64,000 bases of DNA, taken from positions 19,143 through 83,142 of the forward strand of contig JAEOTZ010000026.1 in assembly GCA_016839585.1 (NCBI GenBank), given 5' to 3'. The stretch comes from Promethearchaeota archaeon (lineage in GTDB: Archaea; Asgardarchaeota; Lokiarchaeia; Sigyniarchaeales; SOKP01). Positions 43,820 through 52,705 of the stretch are shown piece after piece. Below the pieces are notes generated by a model. It had not been told where the DNA came from. It saw only the letters and a program-made list of their open reading frames with translations, and searched no databases. Each line of letters starts with the position of its first letter. The stretch's first letter is position 1. Position numbers and translations under genes: made by a program.

Positions 43820-44146
43820 ATGGTCATTATAGTAACAACTTCTAATGTTCCATATGGTAAAGAAAAAGAACTTGCTGAAAAATATCTTGAGGTTTTGAAA
43901 AAATACCCTCTCGATAGATCGTTAGAGAAGCCACTTCTCCGTTTGGGAGCAAAAGCTACTGAGAAAGGAATTGAAGTAATTTCCATAACAGAAGCTAAAG
44001 AAGGAAAATATGAAGAATTAATTAAACGTATTACTAATATGAATCTTGCATACTCAGACGTCCCAGGCTACTATTACAAAATAGAAACATATCTCTCAGG
44101 AGCAGAAGCGCTACCTATGATCGGGTTATCGATGCCTGAAGAATAA
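43820..44146 (+). CDS. Small conserved protein, paralogue of 56846-57169
   Basis: A 108-residue soluble protein, MVIIVTTSNVPYGKEKELAE onward, with KYPLDRSLEKPLL, GAKATEKGIEVISITEAKEGK and GYYYKIETYLSGAEAL. The alternation of strand-helix-strand-strand-helix-strand suggests a ferredoxin-like (dimeric alpha/beta barrel) fold. Its paralogue is about 40% identical by eye, with the same motifs. SD GAGGTG is excellent. No known function; the shared upstream element suggests co-regulation. Proximity to the radical SAM gene may be meaningful. Confidence 0.7.
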   Translation: MVIIVTTSNVPYGKEKELAEKYLEVLKKYPLDRSLEKPLLRLGAKATEKGIEVISITEAKEGKYEELIKRITNMNLAYSDVPGYYYKIETYLSGAEALPMIGLSMPEE

Positions 44147-44193
44147 CTAAATAAGATAATTTTTAAAATTTAAAAATAAAATTTTTTTTCAAA

Positions 44194-45360
44194 TTAATCA
44201 TTTTGTCTTGGCACAATCGCAGAATCTGAAGTAACTTCTTTTTGGAGCATTTTGAAAGCATTTTTAGAGGTGGAGAAAGTTTTTGCATTATAATTTTTAA
44301 CCAAATCAATGAGTTCTTCGTCAAAAACACGCACAAATACTTCAATTTGAGGGTAGCGTAAGTTAAGTTTAGATGTTAAATAGAGTAATTCATCGAATTC
44401 AGACTCGCGTTTCCAACAAATAAATATTTGAGTCACTTCTTTTAAATTCATATGAGTACGTAAATCACTTAGAAAGCAAACAAACTCATTTATTATATGT
44501 AATTGTTCATTTACTTCAAACTCGATGCCATCATGCTCATCATCAAAAAGAAAAACTTCACGTCCTGGTTGTTGAGAAAGATGGTAAGCAATTCGATGAG
44601 TTAGGCTGTCACGTCCAATTACAATGACATTACCAGTTTTACCAGTTGTCCATTTTTGGATGCCTTTCATCGCCCACTTTGATGTGGAAAATGAGAATGC
44701 GTTAAAAGCTTGTTTAAGATACACCTGTACATGATCTTCAAATGCACGAACATAAATTTGACATTCTGGATTCATTTTACGAATTTTTTCCGTACAAATT
44801 ATTGCTACTCTAAAATCCCCAACATTAATGAATACTTCTTTAGCTCTTTTTATATTTGCAAAAGTAAGGTTAGTTGGCTCGGTCGGATCTCCAATAACTA
44901 TTGGATAACCTGCATTGATTAAATCTTCTACTAATTCTTCATTATCTTCGATAAGACAGAAAGGTTCGTTATTTTTGACACAATATTCAATAATTCTTTC
45001 CGAAAGATGATGATGTCCAATAATTACTGTATGATTGCGTTTATGACTAGCAAGAATTCTACTGGTAATTATTGGATTAAATTTTTCCAATAATTCTCCA
45101 ATGATAAATCCAAAGACAATTACTTCCAATAAAATGGGCCATAATAGAGAATAGAGATTACCAAAATCTCCAGCAGGCTCGGGACTTCGTACAGTCCATG
45201 AAAATAAAAATATTTCCCATAAATTGTAATCGGGTTCTATAATAAGAAAAGTAAGAAAACCACCAAACCAAAATAAAAAGAGAAATAGAAATGCTAATTT
45301 GTATTGCTTAAGTTTAAGATAAATTTCAATAAAAAAATTCAGGATATTCATAACATACAA
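44194..45360 (-). CDS. Ion channel with two RCK/TrkA-N-like domains and atypical filter
   Basis: A 388-residue protein. Two membrane helices (about 23-43 and 70-92) flank a pore loop. Where K+ channels have TVGYGD, this has TVRSPEPAGDFGN (residues 56-68). Two RCK/TrkA-N-like domains follow (about 108-240 and 245-380). Each starts with a Rossmann strand (HTVIIGHHHLSERI, NVIVIGRDSLTHRI) in which GxGxxG is degraded, and each ends with a twin motif FSTSKxAxK. Overall architecture matches ligand-gated channels of the CASTOR/POLLUX or GsuK kind. The start is TTG with GGAGTG, or the ATG three codons later. Confidence 0.75.
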   Translation of the reverse strand: MYVMNILNFFIEIYLKLKQYKLAFLFLFLFWFGGFLTFLIIEPDYNLWEIFLFSWTVRSPEPAGDFGNLYSLLWPILLEVIVFGFIIGELLEKFNPIITSRILASHKRNHTVIIGHHHLSERIIEYCVKNNEPFCLIEDNEELVEDLINAGYPIVIGDPTEPTNLTFANIKRAKEVFINVGDFRVAIICTEKIRKMNPECQIYVRAFEDHVQVYLKQAFNAFSFSTSKWAMKGIQKWTTGKTGNVIVIGRDSLTHRIAYHLSQQPGREVFLFDDEHDGIEFEVNEQLHIINEFVCFLSDLRTHMNLKEVTQIFICWKRESEFDELLYLTSKLNLRYPQIEVFVRVFDEELIDLVKNYNAKTFSTSKNAFKMLQKEVTSDSAIVPRQND

Positions 45361-45521
45361 TAAAACACTCCAATATAAAAAAAATTTGATCTAATGAGGA
45401 TAATTCTCAAGTTCCTTTTGACAAAGTTTTTTATATATAGTTGTCAATTTTTAAATTATTCAAATAATTCAATTTAATTCGCAGAAATCTTTAATGGGAA
45501 TTTTAACTATAGGGTGAATAC

Positions 45522-46754
45522 ATGGTAATTGTAATGATTTGGGACCCCTTAGAGCGCCTTCTTTGGGGAATTGGTGTAGCAATTGCACTGATGTGCGGAG
45601 TATATTTTATATATAAAGGGAGAAAGAGAGAAACATTTAATGAAAGGATGATTATGTTTGGACTAGCAATTCTTCCCCTCAGTTTCGCATTCAGTTTACT
45701 ATTTACTTTTTTTCAAGTTTTTAACGTTCAGGGAACGTTTGTTAACAATATTTTTAGGGGAGATTATAATAATACTATTCCACCTTATGAACTTCTAGGC
45801 AGATTAAGTTACATTTCAATAGGAATTGGAGGTGTATTATTCATATTAGCTTTTGATATAATTATAAAGCGTACTAAATATCTTCTAACAACTACTTTCA
45901 TAATTTTAACAGGAATAGAAATCTGGTCTCCCACCATAGCAATGGCGAAAGTTGTATTTAATTTACCCATATTACTTGGATTATTAATTTTGGTCCCACT
46001 TGTATTATATCTTTATACAAGATGGTCTCATCTTGAGTTTAAGGCTGTTTCTTCCTTCTTATTATTCGGTTTTTTATTATTCATAATGTCATTAAATCTA
46101 GCTAAAAGTGTTCACAAGGAGCTCAATGCATACCCTTTAATCTTGGGCCCACTTTTTTTGATCTTAGGTTGTTGTATCACCATACTTCCAACAATTATTA
46201 ATCCTAAGGTACTTTCTCGAGCTTTAATTTATTGGGTAGGATATGCAATTATTAGTATTCCCTTATTTATAGTTATTTTATATATTGATATTATCAAAGA
46301 TTTAGAAACACCATATATTATTGAATTTGTTGTAGCATTTGTATATGTATACACATTATTCTTTCTTGTTATAAGGGATATACGATCTGAAATTATTTCA
46401 ATAGATCAAGAAACAAAAAAAGAATTACAATCCGATATTTTAGGAATATTCACCAGACCACTGAAAGTTACCGAAGAAGATGTAATGTTTCATAGGGAAC
46501 AGAAAATTTGCTTAGTGTGTAAGGGAAAAATACTAAGAACGATATATCTTTGTCCAGAATGTGATGCGCTCTATTGTAATAAATGTTCAACTACTCTTAG
46601 TACATTAGAAAATGCATGTTGGGCATGTAATACGCCATTTGACCCATCAAAACCCGTGAAACCATATAAAGAAGTGGAAGAAAGATTAAAAACTAAAAAA
46701 TTGAAAAAAATCTCGAAAAAGCCTAAGATTCGTGATATTCTACCTAAGAAATAA
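45522..46754 (+). CDS. Nine-helix membrane protein with C-terminal RING-like zinc domain
   Basis: A 410-residue protein with nine predicted membrane helices in residues 1-290. A cytoplasmic tail follows with a cluster of eight cysteines near residues 328-370: CLVC, CPEC, YCNKC and CWAC. This order of four pairs is the cross-brace pattern of RING-type or double-zinc treble-clef domains. RING domains act as ubiquitin ligases in eukaryotes and some Asgard archaea, but the neighbourhood has no ubiquitin, E1 or E2 gene, so no such role is claimed. SD GGTGA precedes the ATG. The tail is strongly basic. Confidence 0.7.
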   Translation: MVIVMIWDPLERLLWGIGVAIALMCGVYFIYKGRKRETFNERMIMFGLAILPLSFAFSLLFTFFQVFNVQGTFVNNIFRGDYNNTIPPYELLGRLSYISIGIGGVLFILAFDIIIKRTKYLLTTTFIILTGIEIWSPTIAMAKVVFNLPILLGLLILVPLVLYLYTRWSHLEFKAVSSFLLFGFLLFIMSLNLAKSVHKELNAYPLILGPLFLILGCCITILPTIINPKVLSRALIYWVGYAIISIPLFIVILYIDIIKDLETPYIIEFVVAFVYVYTLFFLVIRDIRSEIISIDQETKKELQSDILGIFTRPLKVTEEDVMFHREQKICLVCKGKILRTIYLCPECDALYCNKCSTTLSTLENACWACNTPFDPSKPVKPYKEVEERLKTKKLKKISKKPKIRDILPKK

Positions 46755-46816
46755 TTCGAATTTATCGAAATTTCTAATAATATTTATATTTTAGTACAAA
46801 CTAAGTACAATAGGAA

Positions 46817-46838
46817 CATGCGACAATATTGTCGAATG
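46817..46838. promoter_or_regulatory. 22-base near-perfect palindrome just before the SD
   Basis: CGACAATATTGTCG (46821-46834) is a perfect 14-base palindrome; adding three outer pairs after one mismatch gives 22 bases. It abuts the SD of the next gene. It may be an operator, or an RNA hairpin that shields the ribosome site. Confidence 0.5.
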
Positions 46839-46843
46839 TGAGG
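46838..46843 (+). promoter_or_regulatory. SD motif with ATA at spacing, ATG too far
   Basis: GTGAGG lies five bases before an in-frame ATA (46849-46851) and 17 bases before the ATG at 46861. A start at ATA would add MYNN to the protein. Confidence 0.4.
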
Positions 46844-46860
46844 AAAGAATATATAACAAT

Positions 46861-47280
46861 ATGGATGATCTCGAATCTGATTATGAAACTATAATTAATA
46901 AATTGTCAAATCAAATCACAAAATTATGGAATCAAGTTCAATATTATCAAGTACTTGTCACTCAACAGGAAAATCAAATAGCCAAATTACTAAATGAGAA
47001 CAGCCAATTAAAAGCTCAAATTCAAAACGTATCACTCCAGCCAACTCCACCAACTTACCCAAGCCAGCAATCTTACACCCCTTCAGTGCCTACACAACAA
47101 GCACCCTCTACGATTACTTCTGATGTAGTTACTAGCACGCTAAAAAGAAAGTGCCCTAACTGTGGTGCGATGGGTTTTGCTATTAGAGAAGAGGATGATA
47201 AAACTAAGATTATTAGCTATATTCCAAGACGTATCTATGCAAAAAAGAGAGTTTGTACTAAATGTAGGTTTGAATTTTAA
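46861..47280 (+). CDS. Coiled-coil protein with C-terminal zinc ribbon
   Basis: A 139-residue protein. Residues 1-55 form a coiled coil rich in Gln and Asn (LWNQVQYYQVLVTQQENQIA). A flexible Pro/Gln/Ser/Thr linker (residues 60-90) follows, then a basic zinc ribbon with CPNCGAM and CTKC at 98-136. The ribbon is followed only by RFEF. Such a layout suggests an oligomer that presents zinc ribbons, perhaps for nucleic-acid or protein binding. No family recognised. The start may be the ATA four codons upstream. It follows the RING-like gene on the same strand after 106 bases. Confidence 0.65.
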   Translation: MDDLESDYETIINKLSNQITKLWNQVQYYQVLVTQQENQIAKLLNENSQLKAQIQNVSLQPTPPTYPSQQSYTPSVPTQQAPSTITSDVVTSTLKRKCPNCGAMGFAIREEDDKTKIISYIPRRIYAKKRVCTKCRFEF

Positions 47281-47328
47281 TTCAGATTCATTACGGTTTC
47301 GTTTACCTATTTGAAAAAGACAAGTTAA

Positions 47329-48123
47329 TTATCCTTTAAGAAATTCAAGTACAATCTCTATAAATTTTTCTGGTTCCTCCATGAATAACATATGGGCACT
47401 ATTCTCAAAATAAATGAGTTTTGCCCCTGATATTTTTTCTGCAAAGATTTCAGCATTTCCAGGGGGTAAAATAATATCTTTTTTTCCATGTAGTATTAAT
47501 GTAGGCACTGTTATGTTTTTTAGTCTCCTATAAGAATTAAATCTCATATTTAGTTGTCGTTTAACAACATTTGGTCCCGTTGGAATTATAAGGATATCGT
47601 CAATTTTCTTGTCTATATACTCAGGATTATTCTTTATAAAATCATCCGCGAACATATGGGGCACCTCCTCTTCTATCAATTTTCTTGTATGCTCTCGCCG
47701 AGACAATTTCATTAAATAACGCAGTGTTTTAGGATTTATTAGAGGTGCTTTTGAACCACCGCAACTTGAAGAACAAAGAATAAGCCTTTCAACTCGCTCT
47801 GGATAATTAAGAACTAACTCTTGAGAGATAAAACCACCCATAGAATGACCTAAAATATGTGCTTTATTGATATCTAAAGCATCCATTAATCCAACTGTAT
47901 CATCAGCCATCATTTTACATGTGAATTCACCCTCCGTTTTATCACTCCGCCCAACGTCTCTATTATCAAATATAATTATTTTAAAACTCTTTGAAAGTTC
48001 TTCTATAAGAGGAGCATCCCACCAGTAAACATTTTCAGATAAACCTTGAATCATTAAAAGTGGAAAACCTTCACCATGGATCTCGTAATATAAATTAAAA
48101 TCATTAACTTTGGCTTTTGGCAT
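47329..48123 (-). CDS. Alpha/beta hydrolase
   Basis: A 264-residue alpha/beta-hydrolase-fold enzyme. The oxyanion region MIQGLSENVYWW, the nucleophile elbow GHSMGGFIS (Ser near residue 96), the acid in LHGKKDIILPPG and the catalytic histidine in ENSAHMLFMEEPEKF are all in place. Such single-domain enzymes hydrolyse esters, lactones or C-C bonds. AGGTTG lies near the ATG. The protein is cytoplasmic with no signal peptide. It shares strand with the M28 peptidase gene after it. Substrate unknown. Confidence 0.9.
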   Translation of the reverse strand: MPKAKVNDFNLYYEIHGEGFPLLMIQGLSENVYWWDAPLIEELSKSFKIIIFDNRDVGRSDKTEGEFTCKMMADDTVGLMDALDINKAHILGHSMGGFISQELVLNYPERVERLILCSSSCGGSKAPLINPKTLRYLMKLSRREHTRKLIEEEVPHMFADDFIKNNPEYIDKKIDDILIIPTGPNVVKRQLNMRFNSYRRLKNITVPTLILHGKKDIILPPGNAEIFAEKISGAKLIYFENSAHMLFMEEPEKFIEIVLEFLKG

Positions 48124-48213
48124 GTCTTATCAACCTTCAAACTTACTTCTATTATAATTAAATTACTTTGAGATATATATAATTCTTAATCATAGAATTT
48201 TTTTACTATGGAT

Positions 48214-49779
48214 TTAAAATTTCTCTTGTGGCATAAACATCAAGGAATTGATTAAATCAGTTATACATTGAGCAGTAGAATGTAATTTATTTATATCAAT
48301 TTTATCTAATGTATCTTCGGCTGTAAGTAAGTAATATGGAGATCGAATCCAATGAATCACTTTTAAATTTCCTTGAGTTGCAAAATGTCCTGCCTCTCCT
48401 ATTGGAGGTGTTGCGAAAAAGTTATCTGGAATTAATATCATTCTTTCAATCTCGTATTCTTTAAATACCTTAATAGTTTGTGCCACTAAGTTTTCATTTT
48501 GTGATAAAAAAACAGCCCCCAAGGCTAAATTATCTGTTAGTTTGAAATTATGAGTCTCTTGGTCTTCTATAACTTCTTTCGAGCATAAATGCTCTAAATT
48601 TACATCAACCAACACGTTTTTGAATATTGTGTTTTTATATTTACGTGCAAAAGTTTCAGCTCCTATCCCTGCATATAGATGTCCTGCTGATAAACAAAAC
48701 AATAAAGATCTCGGTCTTTCTTTCTTAGGGATTTTTGACCAAGCTCTTAATTGAGCTAATACCATAGCTACCCCAGTTCCATCTTCTGATGCTCCTTTAA
48801 AAGCTGAATCATGATGACTGGAAATCATTATCATTTCTTCTGATTTTCCAGGCAAAATGCCCCAAATATTATGAGCTACGCTTGGTTCTTTAAATCCTTC
48901 AAGGATTATCGTACCTTGAGAATTTTCTTCCTGTGCTAATTCTCGAATTTTTATTCCGTCATATTTACCTACGTATAATGCGGGAAGAGGTTTCATAACT
49001 CCATCATAAGGACCCCAATGACTATTAATATTTGAAGAATAATCCCTTAGAATTAAGATTAATCCCAATGCTCCTCTATCGAATGCTCTCCAATAAACCG
49101 AATCTTCTCTTCTTTTTCCACCCAAAGCTTGAGGAGGAAAATTTATTAAAGCAAAAGTTAAAGTCATTTCAGTAGTTTTATCAATTGAATTTGAGGGATC
49201 AGAAACATAATATGGTTTTGCGATGTTTATTAATTTCCCAAAAGGTAAAGTTGGACATTCAATATCTGCAACTACAATCTTATCTTGGACAACTTTTTTT
49301 TTAAAGTCTTTATCTTGTCCAGTTCCAACATAGACCAATGGAGCCGTTATAGCATTATCTTTAGTAAATCCGGTATTAAGTACATAAAAGCATGGGACTT
49401 CAATTTTTTCATCTTTCGCTGATACCATTAATTTCCAGTTAGTAGCACTCCAATTTATAACATCAACTGGTTCCTTCTTAACAGATTCCAATCCTAATTC
49501 TTGAAGTTTACTCACTAAAAAATCTTCAATTTCATGAGCTTCCTTGGTTCCTATCCTCCGGTGTGGAACCTTACAAATATTTTCTAAATCCTTCTGAATA
49601 GTATCTTTAGCAGGTGCTTTTACTTCTAACTTTGGGGTTTTAATTTCAGATAAAATCTTTTCAGCTCTCTTTCTAATTTTTCTCATTTTCGGGAGTAACT
49701 TTATCAAATTAAGAAGGAATTTCTTCTTGGTCAGACGAAATTCTGTAACAGACTGGAAATTTTCTTGAATTTCATTCAT
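48214..49779 (-). CDS. M28-family metallopeptidase with PA domain
   Basis: A 521-residue aminopeptidase-like protein. Residues about 125-300 hold a PA-type insert (APLVYVGTGQDKDFKKKVVQ). The M28 core follows with SSHHDSAFKGASEDGTGVAM, whose His and Asp ligand two zinc ions. Later comes VDVNLEHLCS and the C-terminal histidine near VIHWIRSPYYLLTAEDTLDK. The N-terminal 45 residues are a very basic helix, not a signal peptide, so the enzyme seems intracellular. It probably trims peptides; exact specificity is not visible. Confidence 0.85.
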   Translation of the reverse strand: MNEIQENFQSVTEFRLTKKKFLLNLIKLLPKMRKIRKRAEKILSEIKTPKLEVKAPAKDTIQKDLENICKVPHRRIGTKEAHEIEDFLVSKLQELGLESVKKEPVDVINWSATNWKLMVSAKDEKIEVPCFYVLNTGFTKDNAITAPLVYVGTGQDKDFKKKVVQDKIVVADIECPTLPFGKLINIAKPYYVSDPSNSIDKTTEMTLTFALINFPPQALGGKRREDSVYWRAFDRGALGLILILRDYSSNINSHWGPYDGVMKPLPALYVGKYDGIKIRELAQEENSQGTIILEGFKEPSVAHNIWGILPGKSEEMIMISSHHDSAFKGASEDGTGVAMVLAQLRAWSKIPKKERPRSLLFCLSAGHLYAGIGAETFARKYKNTIFKNVLVDVNLEHLCSKEVIEDQETHNFKLTDNLALGAVFLSQNENLVAQTIKVFKEYEIERMILIPDNFFATPPIGEAGHFATQGNLKVIHWIRSPYYLLTAEDTLDKIDINKLHSTAQCITDLINSLMFMPQEKF

Positions 49780-49924
49780 AATCTAATTAATATTTTTTTC
49801 ATAGTTATTTAAAATTAATTACAACTTTTATAATCAAGAAAATAAAAATTAATCTATTTAAATACTAAAATTTGTATGTTGATAAACAAATTTATTACAA
49901 TTATTTTATATCTAGTGAATATTA

Positions 49925-50320
49925 ATGTTTGATGATGATGAATATAATAGATGGATGAAAGAAGCTGATAATACTTACAAATCCGCTTTAATTGACAAAG
50001 AAAATAAATTTTATAACTGGTGTTGCTTTAAATGCCAGCAAGCAGCAGAGTTTGCTCTAAAAGGATTTCTATATGGATTGGGACTTACTCCTTTTGGTGA
50101 TTCCTTAACTAAACTAATTAAAGACCTTAAAGACCAGAAATATAATATTTCTGAAATATTAACTCCTAGTAAAAAATTGGATTTACATTACATCCCTTCA
50201 CGATATCCAAACGCTCACTCATCTGGTTCCCCATATGAATACCATGATGAAATTATTGCAAAAGAAGCGTTAGAAAATACTGAAATAATAATAAATTTCA
50301 TTAAAGGACTAAAGAAATGA
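49925..50320 (+). CDS. HEPN-domain protein of a HEPN/MNT module
   Basis: A 131-residue all-helical HEPN protein. It has the classical core WMKEADNTYKSA, CCFKCQQAAEFALKGFLYG and LHYIPSRYPNAHSSGS. The RxxxxH-type pattern appears in RYPNAH; the HSL motif seen in many relatives reads DSL. SD GTGA precedes ATG. The stop overlaps the start of the nucleotidyltransferase gene (ATGA), the typical arrangement of HEPN/MNT toxin-antitoxin pairs. HEPN partners are RNases or RNA-binding proteins. Since its partner is frameshifted, its activity now is uncertain. Confidence 0.85.
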   Translation: MFDDDEYNRWMKEADNTYKSALIDKENKFYNWCCFKCQQAAEFALKGFLYGLGLTPFGDSLTKLIKDLKDQKYNISEILTPSKKLDLHYIPSRYPNAHSSGSPYEYHDEIIAKEALENTEIIINFIKGLKK

Positions 50321-50741
50321 AAGAAACTAAGAAATCCTTCAGAAAAGGAATAAAAAAATTCTGCAACAACGTGATTAGTACACTGAATCCGAAGTGCATT
50401 ATTTTATATGGATCTCTCGCAAGAGGAAATTTTAATCAAAGAAGCGACATTGATATAATTATTATTAGTTCAAACCTTCCAAAAGATTATTATCAAAGAG
50501 CTACTTTATTATTTGAACTAATAGAAACATTTGACCCATTGAACCTCTAGGATATACCCCATCTGAATTCATTTCAATGATTAAAAGTAGACATTGCACT
50601 AGTTTATTTGCCATGAAGGAAGGAATTCCATTATATGGTGAAGACTTTTTTATTTATTTAAAAAAGATTCATGAAGAAGTAATAAATAAGTATAAGATTG
50701 TTAAGGGGCATTCTACGTGGACCCCACAATCAATTGAGTAA
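50317..50741 (+). pseudogene. MNT nucleotidyltransferase, frameshifted
   Basis: The first 77 residues are a minimal nucleotidyltransferase domain with YGSLARGNFNQRSDIDIIII, the GSxxRG and DxD catalytic motifs, and end at a TAG at 50548-50550. From 50538 the other frame continues seamlessly: IEPLGYTPSEFISMIKS, then the FAMKEGIPLYGE segment typical of the end of MNT proteins, and the stop at 50739-50741. A one-base loss near 50538 (CCCATT for an expected CCAATT) explains the break. The full protein would have had about 141 residues. Sequencing error or programmed shift cannot be excluded. The gene is coupled to the HEPN gene by ATGA. Confidence 0.85.
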
Positions 50742-50863
50742 AATTATGGTCATTTAAAGCTAAAAAGCATAAGTATACTCTTTTCCATTACATTTATATT
50801 TGACTTGATCAGTATTACCATTATTATTATTTTAAAAAGCAGAAAAGTGGAAATTAATTTAAT

Positions 50864-51583
50864 TTACCAGATATATGGAACCAATTTATAACGTGTTTGC
50901 TTTGCATATTCTTCATAACCTGGTAATTCCATTTTAAGTGTTCTATCCTCTAATGCGGTTCGTACAATAAATATAAGAACTATTATACCAATAGGTACAA
51001 ATCCCCAAACTGAGCCAAGTATGAACGGAGTTGAGATTAGGTTTAGTATTTCACCAGCATATCCGGGATGCCTAATTAGTTTATAAGGTCCAGAAGTGAT
51101 TACTTTATGATCTCTTTCCTTTTGGATACGAACAGTCAATTCAAAATAAGGATTATATAACATTGCCCAAAGACCAAGAATTAACCCTGGAATTGTTATA
51201 ATTATGCCTATAATGAGTGTCCAAGAGGGCATTGACGACCATTGATATCTAACTGCATCCCATGCCATAATCACCATACTTATAAGTACTAAAGGCATCC
51301 ATAGGACATAAAACACTCTATCAAATGGTTTTGTTCCTTTTTTTACCAATTTTCCTCTTTCGTTAAGCATTTCTGGATTCTTTATGCCTAAGACGATGAA
51401 AATAAATGTTGTATACACCATAGACAAAGAAAAATATACCCAAGCATTCAACCAATCAAGCTTTCCCGAAAAAATTAACAAAGCTATGAAAGATACAAGT
51501 ACCATTAAATACCAAATTACAATTCCTTTTACTCCATAACAATTGAGTTTTGGCTTTATTACATTTTTTTCTCTAATTGTCAT
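50864..51583 (-). CDS. Isoprenylcysteine methyltransferase-like (ICMT/PEMT) membrane protein
   Basis: A 239-residue membrane protein with about five helices and the ICMT-type C-terminal signature GPYKLIRHPGYAGE, RTALEDRTLKMELPGYEEYA and YKLVPYIW. Members methylate isoprenylcysteine, phospholipids or other lipid-like substrates with SAM. I start at the ATG at 51583, because an upstream TTG would overlap the zinc-ribbon HEPN gene by 32 bases; no strong SD decides. Its gene follows that HEPN-type gene, but a functional link is not evident. Confidence 0.8.
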   Translation of the reverse strand: MTIREKNVIKPKLNCYGVKGIVIWYLMVLVSFIALLIFSGKLDWLNAWVYFSLSMVYTTFIFIVLGIKNPEMLNERGKLVKKGTKPFDRVFYVLWMPLVLISMVIMAWDAVRYQWSSMPSWTLIIGIIITIPGLILGLWAMLYNPYFELTVRIQKERDHKVITSGPYKLIRHPGYAGEILNLISTPFILGSVWGFVPIGIIVLIFIVRTALEDRTLKMELPGYEEYAKQTRYKLVPYIW

Positions 51584-51632
51584 TAGTTTGCAAACATTTA
51601 GAAATGTTAACAAATTACAATAAAAAATCTCT

Positions 51633-52556
51633 TTAAGGATTATAATTAGGGGTTCTAACTCCAAGTTCCTCTAATAATGGAAATAAAAAATCATTATAAA
51701 ACTCTTTTAAAGGCAGCAAATTCCCTAAATATAAGTGTAAAAACTCTTGAATTTCATATTTAATTTTATCAATATCAATAAAGGAATATTCCGATTCAAT
51801 CTTAATCTTATCCAAATTTAGTGGTTTTAATTGCTTGATTACTAAATGATACATAAATTGAGTAAAAGTCCTTTCCACTAAATTTTCTTCCTCTTCATTT
51901 AGTTCATAAACTTCATGAGCTATTTTATTTCTTAATTCTTCTACTTTTTTAATTAATAATTCCAGACTTTTTGGTAAATTTAATTCCTCTATTTTCTGAC
52001 CCAATGTTTTATTATTATAATCATTAACTTGGGAGTCTAAATAGTCTACTAAAGTTGAATAAAAGTGTATTAAGAATTTGAATGAGTCAATAGATTTATC
52101 ACCTTTCCATGTACTATAGGAACTTCCCCATTGGGCAAAATTCACTTCATCTAAAGCATTTTTAATATTTTTTTTAATAGCATCAACTTTTTCTATAAAA
52201 TAATCTGAATAATCCATAAAGGGTTTCTCACGTGGGTCAAACTTATATTTATATGATTTCCCAAATTCCTTAAATGACCCCCATTTTTTTATACGAGAGG
52301 GTTCTTCTACTATTTCTTTTCTACCAATTTCTGCTGCAAATTTTATCAGATATCCACATTGAGGACAATATGTTACAAATGAACCTCGGATTGAGGTGAA
52401 TGGCTTAACTTCAAGCTGATGAGAGCCTTTTGGAAATTCTACAAGCTCTCCTTTGGATTCTATCTGATCAAAATTAGTTTTTTCAAAATGAAAAGACTCT
52501 GGAATAAATTTAGAACTACATACCGGACATTTAACTTTTTCTCTCTTCTGTTTCAT
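51633..52556 (-). CDS. Zinc-ribbon protein with HEPN-like RxxxxH motif
   Basis: A 307-residue protein. Its N-terminus has a zinc ribbon, CPVC at residues 10-13 and CPQC at 64-67, separated by a long insert. The remainder is helical. Near residue 210, KKVEELRNKIAHEVYELNE contains an RN-x-x-x-H pattern typical of HEPN RNase domains (DUF4145/HEPN-superfamily style). No signal or membrane segment. On the minus strand it follows the HepT/MntA pair at 150 bases, so it may be part of the same island. The HEPN label is by motif and context only; a zinc-dependent RNA-targeting role is inferred. Confidence 0.55.
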   Translation of the reverse strand: MKQKREKVKCPVCSSKFIPESFHFEKTNFDQIESKGELVEFPKGSHQLEVKPFTSIRGSFVTYCPQCGYLIKFAAEIGRKEIVEEPSRIKKWGSFKEFGKSYKYKFDPREKPFMDYSDYFIEKVDAIKKNIKNALDEVNFAQWGSSYSTWKGDKSIDSFKFLIHFYSTLVDYLDSQVNDYNNKTLGQKIEELNLPKSLELLIKKVEELRNKIAHEVYELNEEEENLVERTFTQFMYHLVIKQLKPLNLDKIKIESEYSFIDIDKIKYEIQEFLHLYLGNLLPLKEFYNDFLFPLLEELGVRTPNYNP

Positions 52557-52705
52557 ATTATTTCGCTATGTTTTTTTTTAACAGAAAACCAAGTTACCAA
52601 ATAGTAAAGCTTTATATTTTAGGTTTATTGAAAAGTGTTCCACTTTTTTTAAAAATTAATCGAAAAAGTATTTTTTAATCAGGTGTAATATAGTCTTGAT
52701 ACTTA

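Noticed and set aside
45522..46754. Claim of a ubiquitin-ligase system
   Set aside because: Only a RING-like pattern is seen; no E1, E2 or ubiquitin gene in the window.
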